A DNA stretch of 64,000 nucleotides from Ceratobasidium sp. AG-K (GCA_037039685.1 JAWNGF010000002.1:5270001-5334000), one strand, 5' to 3'; shown: positions 1-11,134, counted from the first letter of the stretch. The notes: generated by a model from the letters alone, not told the origin. Program-made: numbers and translations.

Positions 1-282
1 CTCAGGCGGGTTGTATGCGAGTTGAGGCGACCAGCTGCACCAGGAGCGGTCGGTCGTGTAATTCAAGAATTGTTACTTTATGCCGGCAAGGGGCGTCATG
101 ACGGATTCCAGTTAGAACTTGTAGTCCCCAGGGGACTGTTGGCCTGGATGGAGGAGGAGCTGTCTCAAGTCGCGGTGGAAGACGTGACGGAAGGATCCTT
201 GGTTGTACGGGTTGGAAAGGCGCAAGGGGTCAAGTCTAGGACCCTCCGGGAGGAATGGGTGGAGAAATGGAATGCGTTCTGA
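1..282 (+). CDS. 3' end of an unidentified protein (partial)
   Basis: The frame is open from the window edge to a TGA at 280-282, so only the last roughly 93 residues are visible. No domain is recognised. The tail is charged, with a Leu-Arg-Glu-Glu-Trp stretch near the end. It lies directly upstream of, and on the same strand as, three F-box-like genes, and the C-terminal halves of those genes also end in short amphipathic segments. Membership of the same array is possible but not shown. The first methionine-like codon is not treated as the start because the frame continues upstream of it. Confidence 0.45.
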   Translation, partial: LRRVVCELRRPAAPGAVGRVIQELLLYAGKGRHDGFQLELVVPRGLLAWMEEELSQVAVEDVTEGSLVVRVGKAQGVKSRTLREEWVEKWNAF

Positions 283-397
283 AATTCATTCTTGATATGT
301 AGCTGTTTGCGTACGGACTTTGCTCTTTCTGTATTATACGATTGCGGTGGGGCTGATAGTCCTGTCCGCCAAGCATACCACCTTCCACTCCAACTAG

Positions 398-1246
398 ATG
401 AATTCTGTGGCAACTAACCCGCCATGCAAAGCGACCTCGAGTATGCATGAGCGTTACTCTTTACCCGTGGAGCTCATGATACCAATAATTCGCCGTTCTT
501 TGAGGACAAACACTTGGCGAGAGAGGGCTACTCAGCTCAGATCGTTGTTACTAGTCAACCACGCTATCTACGCCGAATTCGTAGAGCTTGTATATGCGGT
601 TGTTGTGCTCAGAACGGTCAGGGCTGTCGAATTATTCCACGCTACAATTGTGACTTCACCTCATCTTGCTGAGCTGGTCGTCAATCTGTGGATAGCCACA
701 CCCAACCTTCACCGATTCCATGTCACCTGCTTTCCGAGCGGGACCATTGAGACAAAGATATCTGAAATTCTATCCAGATTGAAGCATCTCAAGCGAGCAG
801 CCATCCCTTGTCAATACCTCCCGCGCCATGGTTGTCCATCCATCGTGCATCTGATGACTAGGGGAAACATGTCTCTCGCCTATACACCCGCACTTTCATC
901 ATTGAGAGCCTTGCATATTCATGGGGCGCCCGAACCTCGTTGCTTCAGGGCGATCGTTGGCCGGTTCGCCAATGTCGAACACTTGGTGATGGGATTTTCA
1001 TGGAGTGCAGATGCTTCAGTTTTGTTCTTTGGTGCATCGATGTGTACGGAATGGTTGTTAGGGTTGAGGAAGCTGGAGATACTTGTGGAGAGAGGGGTGG
1101 CGGAAGCCTTGAGAGAAAAATGGGGGGATCGCGGAGACGATTCGAGGATACAATTGCAAGAAAATGAAGGGAACAGGGAGGGTTTGAATCGATCCCCGCC
1201 CCCCTATGACTTATGGTTCACTCGGTACGGTCAAAAGGATGATTGA
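398..1246 (+). CDS. F-box-like protein, array copy 1
   Basis: Single-exon ORF of 282 aa. Residues about 21-55 have the layout of a fungal F-box: Leu-Pro-Val-Glu-Leu followed by an amphipathic helix, then a LLLVNHAIYAEFVELVY stretch where the family usually has its conserved Cys/Leu helix. The remainder contains regularly spaced leucines resembling degenerate LRRs, as in SCF-adaptor proteins that recruit substrates to Skp1-Cul1 ligases. The tail has a Tyr-Asp-Leu-Trp motif shared with the next gene. It is clearly paralogous to 1534-2406: the segment HLAELVVNLWIATP is nearly identical in both. SCF function is inferred from family resemblance only. Confidence 0.65.
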   Translation: MNSVATNPPCKATSSMHERYSLPVELMIPIIRRSLRTNTWRERATQLRSLLLVNHAIYAEFVELVYAVVVLRTVRAVELFHATIVTSPHLAELVVNLWIATPNLHRFHVTCFPSGTIETKISEILSRLKHLKRAAIPCQYLPRHGCPSIVHLMTRGNMSLAYTPALSSLRALHIHGAPEPRCFRAIVGRFANVEHLVMGFSWSADASVLFFGASMCTEWLLGLRKLEILVERGVAEALREKWGDRGDDSRIQLQENEGNREGLNRSPPPYDLWFTRYGQKDD

Positions 1247-1533
1247 ATTCGGATGGCGACCGCAATACAACGTTATAAAACTGCTCTGATTTCAAACTGA
1301 ACGCGTAGTACAGCTCATTGTGCGATGATTAGAGGTTCTTTCGCCGGCATGACCAGCTTGGCTACAAATAGAGAATAGGTGTATCTGACAAGGGTCGCAA
1401 TGTTGTGTGAGGTTGTTCAACGTGGTCCCTACACGTCAACCATTTGTGGTATCACTATAGTGGAACTTGCAAGCTCCAGCGGATCAGAGCGCGCTTATGC
1501 AACCGGTGAACTTTCTTCAACTCCCACAGCCTC
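1247..1533. other. Intergenic spacer between F-box-like copies
   Basis: About 290 bp separating two same-strand paralogues. I see no coding potential and no clear repeat. It should hold the 3' end of copy 1 and the promoter of copy 2. Confidence 0.5.
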
Positions 1534-2406
1534 ATGAATCTCAATGCGGCGAATAGATTGCACAGAAAACTGGATTATGCACACAAGCGTTGCGCACTTC
1601 CTATCGAGCTTATAGTTCTCATACTGGAGCTTTCTTTGACTACCAACACTTGGAAGGCGAGAGCCGCCCAGTTGCACCCTGTGCTACTAGTTGACCGTAC
1701 CACACACACAGCACTGGTAAAATCTGCCTACTTTGTCATTGTTCTCGAATCAATTAGTGCTGTGGAGTTATTCTATGACACTATAGAAGCCTCATCTCAT
1801 CTCGCCGGGCTAGTTGTCAACTTATGGATTGCTACGCCAGGACTCAATCAGTTCGACACTTCGTTTTATCCTTCTAGGATAATCGAGACTAAAATATGTA
1901 CGATTTTATCGAAATTACGAAACCTCAAGAGAGTTGCCGTTCCTTATGAGTATTTTCCAAGCACTGGATTTCCGCGCATCAAACACTTGACCACCACGAA
2001 CAACCTTTTCCCACCCGCTATACCCACACTTCTATCGTTAGAGGCCTTGCACATTTACGGGTTACCGAATCGGAATTGTGTCAACACCATTATATCTCGT
2101 TTCACTGAACTCAAGAGTTTGTCGATAGATGTATTTTCGTCGTCAGATGCAGACTCAACTATATCCGTCCTATGTGCGAGGATGGTACTGTTGTTCAGAC
2201 AACGATTGAAGAGCCTGAGAAGGCTGGAGATTAGTGCGAACACAGGTGTGGCCGAGACGTTGAGAACAGGTTTGAAGAAGACGCTTGAGGAGGACCCAAG
2301 AATTTGCTTAGCGGAGCGCGGTTCAGGACCCGGGGGTTGGAACAGGCAAACAGGCCAGACGCTTTACGACGTTTGGTTGGTGCATTACGGTCAGCTGCGG
2401 CTTTGA
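1534..2406 (+). CDS. F-box-like protein, array copy 2
   Basis: Single-exon ORF of 290 aa, paralogue of 398-1246. It has the same Leu-Pro-Ile-Glu-Leu F-box-like start at about residue 27, the same AGLVVNLWIATP core, leucine-rich strands through the middle and a Tyr-Asp-Val-Trp-Leu-Val-His-Tyr-Gly-Gln tail that matches copy 1. The two start regions also align, with Met-Asn at the same distance from the F-box, which supports the chosen start. The copies have diverged substantially, so the duplication is not recent. Substrate-adaptor function is a family inference. Confidence 0.65.
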   Translation: MNLNAANRLHRKLDYAHKRCALPIELIVLILELSLTTNTWKARAAQLHPVLLVDRTTHTALVKSAYFVIVLESISAVELFYDTIEASSHLAGLVVNLWIATPGLNQFDTSFYPSRIIETKICTILSKLRNLKRVAVPYEYFPSTGFPRIKHLTTTNNLFPPAIPTLLSLEALHIYGLPNRNCVNTIISRFTELKSLSIDVFSSSDADSTISVLCARMVLLFRQRLKSLRRLEISANTGVAETLRTGLKKTLEEDPRICLAERGSGPGGWNRQTGQTLYDVWLVHYGQLRL

Positions 2407-3177
2407 TTGAATTGGTGAGTCGCACAAGTCACGTCTGGAAATTATATGCCTAATTGAGCGGCTTTACTGCAAAAGTTGGTTGCATGCACGATTCAGAATG
2501 GTTCGCCGGGGTCCAACTTATGAATCCTTGCATCTGTCAGCCTACGAGATCACGCACCCCTCGGTTAATTCCCCGGGTGGTTTCTGCTACCTCTTCCGAC
2601 TAGGACTCTCATTATTGCATTGTACACTATTGGTTGATTGGCCATGTGTTAGCGTTCTCTCTATTATTTAATTGCACAAGTCAGCGAACGAAATTGAGGC
2701 CAGGATATTGAGGCCAGGATATTGAGGCCAGGATATTGCCAAGTGCCTGGTCGGGTCTCGTGCGTCAGATTCGGATTCAGCATGATCATTCCATGGATAC
2801 AATGCGGTTCTTCAATTACAGCTATATGAAGCGGCTAATCGTCTATATTCTACTCTCCAGATGGAATAGAGAGCCTAGACGTGTTGGCTTGCCAAAAACG
2901 CCAAACTTAATTAAGCACAATTTGATATGCACTACTAATATGACGTTATATGCGACTATAAAAACAACACGAGGCTTTGTGCTGTAGTTTTTACTTTTTT
3001 GCATCGCTTGGACTTTTCACTATTTTCACTACGGTACCATCACTTTCTCATTTTTATCATATACTCTAGCTGAACAGGTAGGAGCTAGGCATTCTTATGT
3101 CTTAACAGGCCTATTGATCGTCTGAAACACACAGTACTTCTTGTTATCTTCATCTAATCTCATCTCTTCACCGCAAC
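2407..3177. other. Intergenic spacer with a short tandem repeat
   Basis: About 770 bp without a convincing gene. It contains a short direct tandem repeat near 2695-2740. The rest is AT-rich and presumably holds the promoter of the gene at 3178. The short ORFs here have no recognisable content. Confidence 0.5.
2695..2740. repeat. Three tandem copies of a 15-bp unit
   Basis: The unit ATTGAGGCCAGGAT plus one base is repeated three times head to tail with almost no divergence. It lies in the spacer between two F-box-like genes and looks like a simple minisatellite. Confidence 0.85.
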
Positions 3178-4068
3178 ATGCCAATCGCTTGCACGAAACA
3201 GTCTCCAGTCGTAGTTCTCCCACCAGAAATCATGATAATGATACTGAACATGGTCGTTTCGTCGCTGCTTCCTTTCAACTCAGCCAATCGAAGAGCGCTG
3301 GCTTCGCTCTGTCGACTTGGCCGAGAGGGCTACGAGGTCGCAACAACACATCTTTACCACACTGTTGTCCTCCCCGAAGGATGTCCTCACACTGGTCTCT
3401 TTGTGTCGTTCTTGGAAACCATATCCAAGAGCACATACCTTGCTCACAAGGTCGTCAACTTATGGGTTGGAGATCCGGAGCTGAGCGCTTCGAACGATCA
3501 CCCTTGTATGGCCGATGAGAGCAACATGTTCCTTGTCGTGCCACGCCTTCCCAATCTCCAGCGCTTTGCGATCAACGGCCGGGATTCGTCGATTCACTGG
3601 CAGAATCCGTCCTTCGCATGTACGCATCTTACGGTCGCAGACCTTACCACCCTTCGACGGCCTATCCCAACTCTCCGCACTCTGCATCTCATCAACTCGC
3701 TCCTCTGTCCCAGAGCTCTCGAGTCTGCACTCAAAGGTTGCCCAGCGCTCCATAGTGTCATTTTTGAACTGACTGAACCATTCCCGGAGCAAGTGGATTT
3801 CAAGACCCTGGTGCAGCTAGGGATCACTGTGCTGAAAACCGTTCCGCAACTACGCAAGTTGACGTTTCGGATCGAGAACTTTTGGGTCTTGCATCATACA
3901 ACAAGAATGCTGCCTGCCAAGCTTGAAGAGGCGGGGTTGCGGCAAACCCTTAAAGGAAAGGTTATTGCGGCTGTATGGAGTTGGGAGCTTGGGATGGACT
4001 TTTGTGATATCTGGATGGCAAACACCCATAAGCAGCGTGTAGGAAAGGAGCACAAGATATGTTTTTAA
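3178..4068 (+). CDS. F-box-like protein, divergent array copy 3
   Basis: Single-exon ORF of 296 aa. It has LPPEIMIMILNMV near residue 15, the F-box position, followed by an Arg/Leu-rich helix and the family core VVNLWVGDPEL, which matches VVNLWIATP of the two upstream copies. It ends with Cys-Asp-Ile-Trp-Met-Ala, the counterpart of the Tyr-Asp-Leu-Trp tail. It is more divergent than the first two copies. Its last 107 nt overlap, on the opposite strand, the predicted 3' exon of the gene at 3962-5396. Confidence 0.65.
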   Translation: MPIACTKQSPVVVLPPEIMIMILNMVVSSLLPFNSANRRALASLCRLGREGYEVATTHLYHTVVLPEGCPHTGLFVSFLETISKSTYLAHKVVNLWVGDPELSASNDHPCMADESNMFLVVPRLPNLQRFAINGRDSSIHWQNPSFACTHLTVADLTTLRRPIPTLRTLHLINSLLCPRALESALKGCPALHSVIFELTEPFPEQVDFKTLVQLGITVLKTVPQLRKLTFRIENFWVLHHTTRMLPAKLEEAGLRQTLKGKVIAAVWSWELGMDFCDIWMANTHKQRVGKEHKICF

Positions 4069-5396
4069 TAGTAGATACACAATTCAACAATATAATGGAA
4101 ACAGGCCGGTTTCCCCGGGGATACGGCGGTACATAAGTTAGGGACGATTCGATCGTGTCACCTCTAGGCCGGGAGGGGAGGGTTTGCTGTGTTAGACAAC
4201 GTAGGTCGCCTTCGGGGGTCAGTTGTGACTCGCTTCGCCAACACTGCATTAACTTCAGTTTGGAACTCGGGCTAGACGGAAGGGCCTCAGCAGAGGCGTC
4301 GAAATAGAGCAACCGTAAACGAACCTCGTTTTTGTACTCTTGATAGAGTGCCATTGCGTCGTTTCGATCCCACCGCTTCTGCACAACGTCGGCGTCCTTT
4401 TGATCGTCGGGGAGTTGAAGGAATCTGGCAACGCGAACTTGACGATGTTCGTCGAGCAACTTCCAAGCAGCATATGTAGCTGGGGCTTGGTCCAGGGCTT
4501 CGGCTTTACGTTGGGCCTCTACTTCCGCCTGCCGTTTATAATATTTGCTCGCCTTCATAGCACTAACGCGAGATTTGATCTCCGAGTGCCCCACTCGCTC
4601 AAGTGCCTCAAACTGAGGCTGAACTTGCTTAAATATTGAATTCTACGTAAATGGTAAAACGTAAGTATGTGCATTGATTAAGACTGGGGACTTACCATCG
4701 AGCTTGATGTGATTGTATAATACTCTACTTTGTCCCCTGGCTTACCCTGCCCGTTCGAGCTACCTGCGACGCTGGGGCAAGGGGGCTCGTCATCCATTAT
4801 ATCGAGGTAAGCAATTGCCGTTTGTTCCTTTGCGTAAGCAGTGGCTGCGCGGTGGGTATTCTCCCAATAAGCCTTGGAGTTTTCATGTATCTTCATGGCA
4901 TAGTCGGGAGAAGCGGCTTGCGGCTCTCGTGATCGACGAAACTCCAGGAAAGAATCAAGCCTGGGGGCGAATATGTCAAAAAAATACTTATGGTACATAT
5001 CAAGGGGGCAGCACCTGCCTGCCAAAAGACACAACTCCTCCTGTTTGTGCAATTGTCAACAAGTCCTTGTTAAATGGCTTGCCTAAGCGAACCATGGGGA
5101 TTAGTGTCTTGAAATAAACAAAGATAAACTACTTTACGTTCGGGTGGCATGGCCATATTAAAAGCACTCCCGTGCTGCTTCCGACGTTTGACGCCGCTTT
5201 CTTTGAACCGATCAATCTGTATCTGGTATTTGCTACGGGTATCCTTCTCTCGGGATGGCTTGAGATGAGGGAAGCCGCCTTTCCTAGCAAGGGTTGAACC
5301 ATATTCGTCTGGAGTTTTAGGAGTACGCGGTGTCATGTAGCTTGGTGTTGCCCCAACATACTTGATGCTGTCGGGGGACGCAAAGGAGACAGGCAT
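3962..5396 (-). CDS. Hypothetical protein, three exons
   Basis: I do not recognise this protein. Exons fitted by phase are 5133-5396, 4696-5040 and 3962-4642, giving about 429 aa. Both introns begin GTAG/GTAA and end CAG/TAG, and both junctions are phase 0. The N-terminus is basic and Thr/Pro-rich (MTPRTPKTPDEYG). The middle is acidic and helical. Exon 3 begins with a charged Lys/Glu/Ala-rich helix that may be a coiled coil. The last roughly 80 residues are low quality and run antisense into the F-box-like gene, so the true C-terminus may be spliced differently. No membrane segment is seen. Confidence 0.5.
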
Positions 5397-5676
5397 GCTT
5401 CGGGTGGTGGTGGACTGAACAAAGCCTTGGCGAAACGCTCGTCGCTTATCTAAGCCCCCTGGTGATGCAATGGATCTGCCACAACCTCGATGGACTGAAG
5501 ACCCGTAACACTACTTTCCTGATCTCGCCCGCGTAGTCATTATATTCATTCAAGGGTCGACGAGAAGACGGATACCGTCAGTCCCTCGGGTGAGTACTCG
5601 TATGACCCAACGCCTGTTGTTGACTGAATATAGCTAGCCTACAGCTCTGTCGCACTTGTAGTTTTGAATACCACGA
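5397..5676. other. Divergent intergenic region
   Basis: About 280 bp between the minus-strand hypothetical gene and the plus-strand VPS9-domain gene. It should hold two divergent promoters. No motif stands out. Confidence 0.4.
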
Positions 5677-8600
5677 ATGTCCAGCAAGCAAGACTTAAAT
5701 CTCCCTCCCGCGTCTATTGGACGAGCAGCCGGTACTCGGATGCAGCGTACACCGTCTCACGAGGGCCTTGCAACCCACCCTTTACTTTCCCCTTCTCCCA
5801 GTCAACTCGAACACGAGCCACAGCCCGCTACTCGCTATGTCCCATACACGCCACGTCACCGCACTCAACCTAGCGCATCTGTACCTGCTACTGGCACATC
5901 CCCTCAACCCACCATATCTATCACTAATTCAACGTCAAATCCCTCATTCCAGGCTTCAGCAAGTTCGGCCGGCGTAACTGGTCGGTTACAACTCCAAAAT
6001 CTGAAAGCTGAAGCCCAAGCTATTGGTTTGAGCAACGAATCTGTTGGTTGGGCTATCCTCGAGAGGCTTTGTTCAACTGTTCCATGGCCAGATACGGAGA
6101 GGGCTGAGTGGGACGAAATCTGGGACCATTTGACTAAGGGTCAGGTGAGCATTTGAGCATTGCTTGCACCTGGAGATAAATGACATATCTATTGACACGT
6201 TCAGGCGACTTTGCTATTGCCCTCGGAACCCCTGCCGGGAAATGTCTCCGTTAACCCCGAATTCTTGCGTGACCATCTCGCGCTATGCAACCCACATAAC
6301 CAAACCACGTCGCCCGTTGTGACCGTATCTGGGATACGAGGCACACTACAGAAGTATGTGTCTTGGTTTAGCTTTGGGATTCTATCAGTCCTGATCGCTT
6401 CACAATTTGTAGCACCGATTTGACCTTTCGTGGTCTGATGAACACCGCTTCAGTCAAATTCAAGTCCTTGCTTTCTGCGACCACTCGGGCAAATGCTCTT
6501 ACCTCTCTTCCTCCGCTTCCTGCTCCGTTGACGTCGGTGCCCAGCCCACCCTATCCATCTTTCCGGGTATTGGGTCATACGCTCACGTTGCCACTTCTCC
6601 CGCGTCCGGCCCAACCACCGCCTTTGCCTGCCAGGCCAGGTACAACTGCTGCATCACAATCGCCCCGTGCTATAAATGCCCCCGCCCCATCTGCAGCCAG
6701 TCGATTAAACCCCTTTGCTTCGCTCTTTGGATCCCGCAATACCTCTGCACCAACGCCCCCTCCAATCGCTAATGTAGTACCCGCACCCCTTGCTCCTCCG
6801 AGCGACGCAGGGTCTGCACGATCTTCACTTGATCTCACTACCTCTGAGGGCCCTGTAGTTGTGGCGTACACGACCGACCGACGGATATCCCGATCGTTGG
6901 TCGCAAAGGACGCAACGCGCGCAATCAAAGGGGAGATCAAGTCTGCTCTTGCGGGACAGGGCGTTCCAGGATGGGTGAGGGACCGGGTTGTAGCGTTTGT
7001 GAACCCGTTGCTTCCAGTGCCGAAAGTGATCCGCCGCATGTCTGGAAGCTCTGGCCAAAAGACGCCGAGCCCAGACATGACCTCCCCTCAGGCCGCCTCG
7101 GACTCTATCCAACATTTCCTGGGCGTTATGGAGGAGGAGCTGTTCTCTTACTTTGGCTCGGGAAGCAATAGTAGTCTTCGGCGGAAAGAGGACCCTGGGG
7201 TAGATGAGAAGGCCGCTGGTGCTGAACGAGCTGATGCTGAGGAGAAGGAACGAAAGATGAGGGACATAATGGAGAAAGTAGAAAGGGTAGTTTGTTCGCT
7301 ATTCTATGATAGGTATGCTACTACGTGCGGCAACGATGCATATTACTAAAGCACAGCCAGATTGTTCCGTCCTTCAACTTCAGATGACGCGTCACACGAC
7401 GATGCACTCTCGAGTCAAATTGCCTCTCTCAACATGCTCGATCTTGGCTTGAACCACTTGGGGGTGGAAGTCCCAAAAGGTAGCGAGAAGGGCGTAGAGG
7501 GAGTCATCAAGGCCTGTGGGCAAGGTATTAAGTCGCGGCAATGCCCCAATGTACACTTACTCACCCTCTCGAAGAGTTGCAGAAACTCGGCACTCCAAGC
7601 TGCCGTTCGCCAGCCGAAAAGGCAGCAGTATTGGTATCTGCAAACCGAATCATTGCAGGTAAGCGTGATAACCGTACAGTGGCCTAAGCACCAACATGTA
7701 TTCTTCAGAGGGTCTTTCGCGTCTTCCACCACTACGGCTGAAGTCGGAAAACGAGATGGCTGAAGAAAAGACTCCCACGATGCCTACATTCACGGAATCC
7801 GAGACGACCAGTCCCCAACCGACCCCCCAGATAGTCATGTCTCCTGATCCGGACACATCATCACTTCCTTCTGATCCAAACGCGCCTACGGAACAACTAG
7901 CTAGCGACCCTCTGAGTACACCCGGCTCCCCTGCGCTCTCCAACCGTCAGCTTTCTTCGGAGCAATACTCGAAGAACGTATCTCCTGCTGTTAGCCCCGT
8001 TCATCCGAACGAGGGCATTGCCTCTCCGTCGCCTGTGCCCTCGATCGATATTCAACCCACAGCCGTTTCGTCTGATGTGCTCCTTCCAGTGATGATTTAC
8101 TCCGTCGTCAAGACAAACCCCAGCGAATTGGTGTCGCACTTGTTATACGTCCAACGATTCCGTTCACGTTCTGTCGGAGGCGAGGAAAGTTTCTGTCTGA
8201 TCAATTTGATGGCAGTTGTCGAGTTCTTGGAGAATGTCGATCTGGCTGTGTTGGGTCTTGCGTCGTCGGAGAAGGTCATGAGGTACGTATTTTGTCCATC
8301 CGGGCCACATGTTCTGACTCAATTGCTAGCGTTGCGGACCTTACACCTATTCCGCTGGCTGAAACCGTCGAGTCTGCTGCATCAGCTTCACACCACCCGC
8401 TTGACATTATTTCGGCCTCTATAAGGCTCCGAGGCAAGGTCAATCAAGTCGGCGAGATGGCTGGATCGGCAGCTGGGAAGGTCATACTTGGTGTGATGGA
8501 CACATCCATGCTCGCCTTGAAAGGGCTGCTTTCCGGCCCAGAGACCAATGCAGATGGCTCAGACCAACGCCCCGGATTCGGCCTGCTCCGACGAGGGACT

Positions 8601-9251
8601 GGCTTCTCCATTGCCAGCGTCGCCGCTAGTCTTCCCGCCGTTGCCCGTGGTACGCCTCGTATTGTCCCAGACGGCATACCTCAGGAAGGTCAACAGCTCA
8701 TTGAGGTGTCAAGCCGCCCTGGTTCACTCAGGAGCATGCATATGGGAGACGACGGAGAGAGTAGCGGCAGTACGGACGATTCTAGCGGCTCCGGGGAAGA
8801 AGATTCGAGCGACGAGGCGGATTCGGATGATGACGGTTTACGAGGGGGTGATACGCGGAGCGTGCGCAGCTTCAGTTCTATGCTCAGCAAAGCCTCCCGG
8901 GGGGACCGACCAAGCCTACAAGACCGACTTGCAAACATGTCGACGCTTTCTCGTCTTGGGAAAAGTCCCCCTGGAGCCGGCCTGCGCAAGCCTTCCCCGC
9001 CGCCAGCCCGGCGTGCAAGTCTGCTCACAGCTGGCTTGATGGTTCCCGGACCTGCCTCTGCCACTCCGAGCGACGCCCTAACATTCTCGCCAATGACTGC
9101 CCCCGCCCCACGCCCTCAAATTCCTCCTCCTAACCCAAGGTTTATGGAATGCCATGTTGAAGATCTCAAGTTGTCGGAAGTGGCTGAGCTGTTGGCCGAC
9201 TATAGACGGATCGCTACGGGTATGCGAGCACTGGGTGGTTTCTCGAGTTGA
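5677..9251 (+). CDS. VPS9-domain Rab guanine nucleotide exchange factor
   Basis: Seven exons join in phase: 5677-6144, 6205-6353, 6413-7312, 7361-7524, 7575-7658, 7709-8282 and 8330-9251, giving 1086 aa. The VPS9 fold is split over exons 3-6. The first part runs LFYDRLFRPSTS and then LGTPSCRSPAEKAAVLVSAN. The second part has VLLPVMIYSVVKTNP, a QRF motif, and INLMAVVEFLENVD near residues 710-760. In known VPS9 proteins this domain exchanges GDP for GTP on Rab5-type GTPases of early endosomes. About 110 Pro/Ser/Thr-rich residues interrupt the domain. The N-terminus (about 450 aa) and the acidic Ser/Asp-rich C-terminus look disordered. The overall architecture resembles large fungal VPS9 proteins; the exact orthologue is uncertain. 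Confidence 0.85.
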
Positions 9252-9475
9252 TAGAGCATAGATGTTTCCTTTGGCCCTCTGTTCCAACCCTAATACACGC
9301 TCACCATGCTCTTATCCTGGTACGACATTTTGCGTGGACAGAGTAAGAGCATAATGTCATAGCAAACTTTTCCAGACAAATGACATAGACAGCATACATG
9401 TAAGGTTTTAACACACCAGAGTGATACAACGAATGCCTGGAGGACACGGAGGTTGCGGATGCGAGATCAAGATGC

Positions 9476-10102
9476 TCATGCCTCTGCGGTCTTCTTGACC
9501 TTCTTGGTCGCAGTGGTGTTCTCCCTGCAAATTTGCTCGATTCAAAGCTAACATAATTAACCGACATTATGCTCACCGGAAGCCGTTCTTGAACCTCCGC
9601 GAAACGTGCTTGAGGTAACGCATACGGCCAGTACCAGTGGTCTTTCTCCTCTTAGCCTTCTGGCCCCACTCGTACGACCGCAGCTTGGCCGAGGGATAAC
9701 CGCATTGCGCGCAGGCTGAAACCATAGTATAAGTTACGTATAACGTGGGGTTTGCTATCAGCACATACTCTTGTGCTGGCGGTGGAAGGCACGGTTGCCG
9801 CATCGGCGGCAAAGCGTGTGGGTCTTGGTGTGGCGTTTACCGAACGAGGAGGTACCTGTGCTGGGATAAGATTGTCTGTCTGGTCACGTATGGTAGGTTC
9901 ACTGACCCTTCGTCTGTGTGCGAGAAATTGCGTTAGCTCATTGTGCGAGGATTCGTACCAGAGATGACCAAAATCAATCCATCCACAAATCCAAGTCTCA
10001 CCCGACCCTCCAACGTCCATCCCGTCTAGTACGCTCATTCCAGCAGCATCATGCATCCCCTCTAACCTTTGTACATCATTTTGACAGTGATTCACTTACC
10101 AT
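9476..10102 (-). CDS. RPL37: 60S ribosomal protein eL37
   Basis: Five coding exons join perfectly in phase: 10100-10102 (the ATG alone), 9907-9913 (7 nt), 9769-9855, 9577-9715 and 9476-9524, giving 94 aa. The protein shows the eL37 signature: a four-Cys zinc ribbon (CRRC...CAQC), the core [20 protein letters not shown], and a Lys/Thr-rich tail. It is a structural protein of the large ribosomal subunit that contacts 23S-like rRNA. Donors read GTAAGT, GTCAGT, GTATGT and GTGAGC. An intron directly after the start codon is common in eukaryotic ribosomal protein genes. Confidence 0.95.
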
Positions 10103-10331
10103 TTTGTTGGATGTCTTGCGGTCTGGGTGTCGGCGAACAGTATCTTCGGGTCGTCCGGATGCGTTCCGGATCCAAATGGATTGCTTACAAAGACGCCGCC
10201 TAATTTGGCACAAGGAATTAATCGATTTACGGCGGAATTAGTCGAGATAAGAATATTACTCAGATTAAGTAGTAGGTAATAGCATACAATCAACTATTCA
10301 TCTGCAAATTATTGATCTGACTCGAGACACG

Positions 10332-10924
10332 TCATACTGGATAGGTAGCCCGATAAAGGTCCAGTGCTTTGGCCACGACTTCGCGATCGCACGCATACGT
10401 CAACGTTCCCAAGACGCGCTCTGCATCAACGAAACAGGTCTCGTAAGCCTCCCCTCCGCTTTGTGTCCCGTCCTCATGAGGATAATCCTCGTCGACCTCT
10501 GCCACGAACCAAAATATGAGCTTCACGTCCTTTTCAGCGACACGGCGAAGGAATGTGGCGATTGGCTCAATCGCATTGGTAGCATCCATAGGCTGATCCT
10601 TGACGTATACGTTGGAGGGTTGAGACCTCGTTTTCATGTTCAACGGGAGGAATTTGCACCTGTGGCCGGTCTCTGATCCCGCATTCAGATTGGAGCGCCG
10701 GCGGATTAGAGTCTAAACTCACCCTCATACGTCTCACGGAGCGCAGTTTCCTGTATATCCTCGCCACGATCTTTGCGCCCCTTGGGTAGGATATATCGAT
10801 CTTCCTTGGGCTGATAAAGGATGCAGACCTGCAGAGCTGGCGAGCGCCGGAAGAGTATGCAGCCTGCACAAATGACGAATTCGTGGCTCAAAAACACATC
10901 TGTAGGGCTACTAGGTGCAGCCAT
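10332..10924 (-). CDS. Nudix hydrolase
   Basis: Two exons, 10723-10924 and 10332-10672, give 180 aa. Splicing at ATCAG/AG restores a complete Nudix box, G-x5-E-x7-R-E-x2-E-E-x-G, reading from GRKDRGEDIQE into RETYEETG. The Glu residues bind the metal used to hydrolyse nucleoside diphosphates linked to another moiety. The N-terminal strand with SAGCILFRR-like order and the late VAEVDEDYPHEDG fit the family, but the substrate (diadenosine polyphosphates, inositol pyrophosphates or others) cannot be told. The upstream ATG at 10924 is kept because it gives a normal-length domain. It is transcribed divergently from CWC27, about 210 bp away. Confidence 0.85.
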
Positions 10925-11134
10925 CTATAACGAGCGGGATGGTTCCGTGAGAACTGGAGGTAAAGTAGATTGAATATCGCCCCAAACGGCACGGGGCCGT
11001 AGGAGTGAGTAATATGTCCCGGTGGCAGTTCTTCGTCTAAAGAGGCCAAGATTATATTCAGCTTCCGTACGGGCACGTGACTCGCAGGCGTTTATTCCTG
11101 TAACTGACAACTACCACAACCTGAGACTATAGAG

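Noticed and set aside
2480..2987. Short plus-strand ORFs (63 and 83 codons) in the F-box spacer
   Set aside because: Random-looking composition, AT-rich, no similarity to the neighbouring family.
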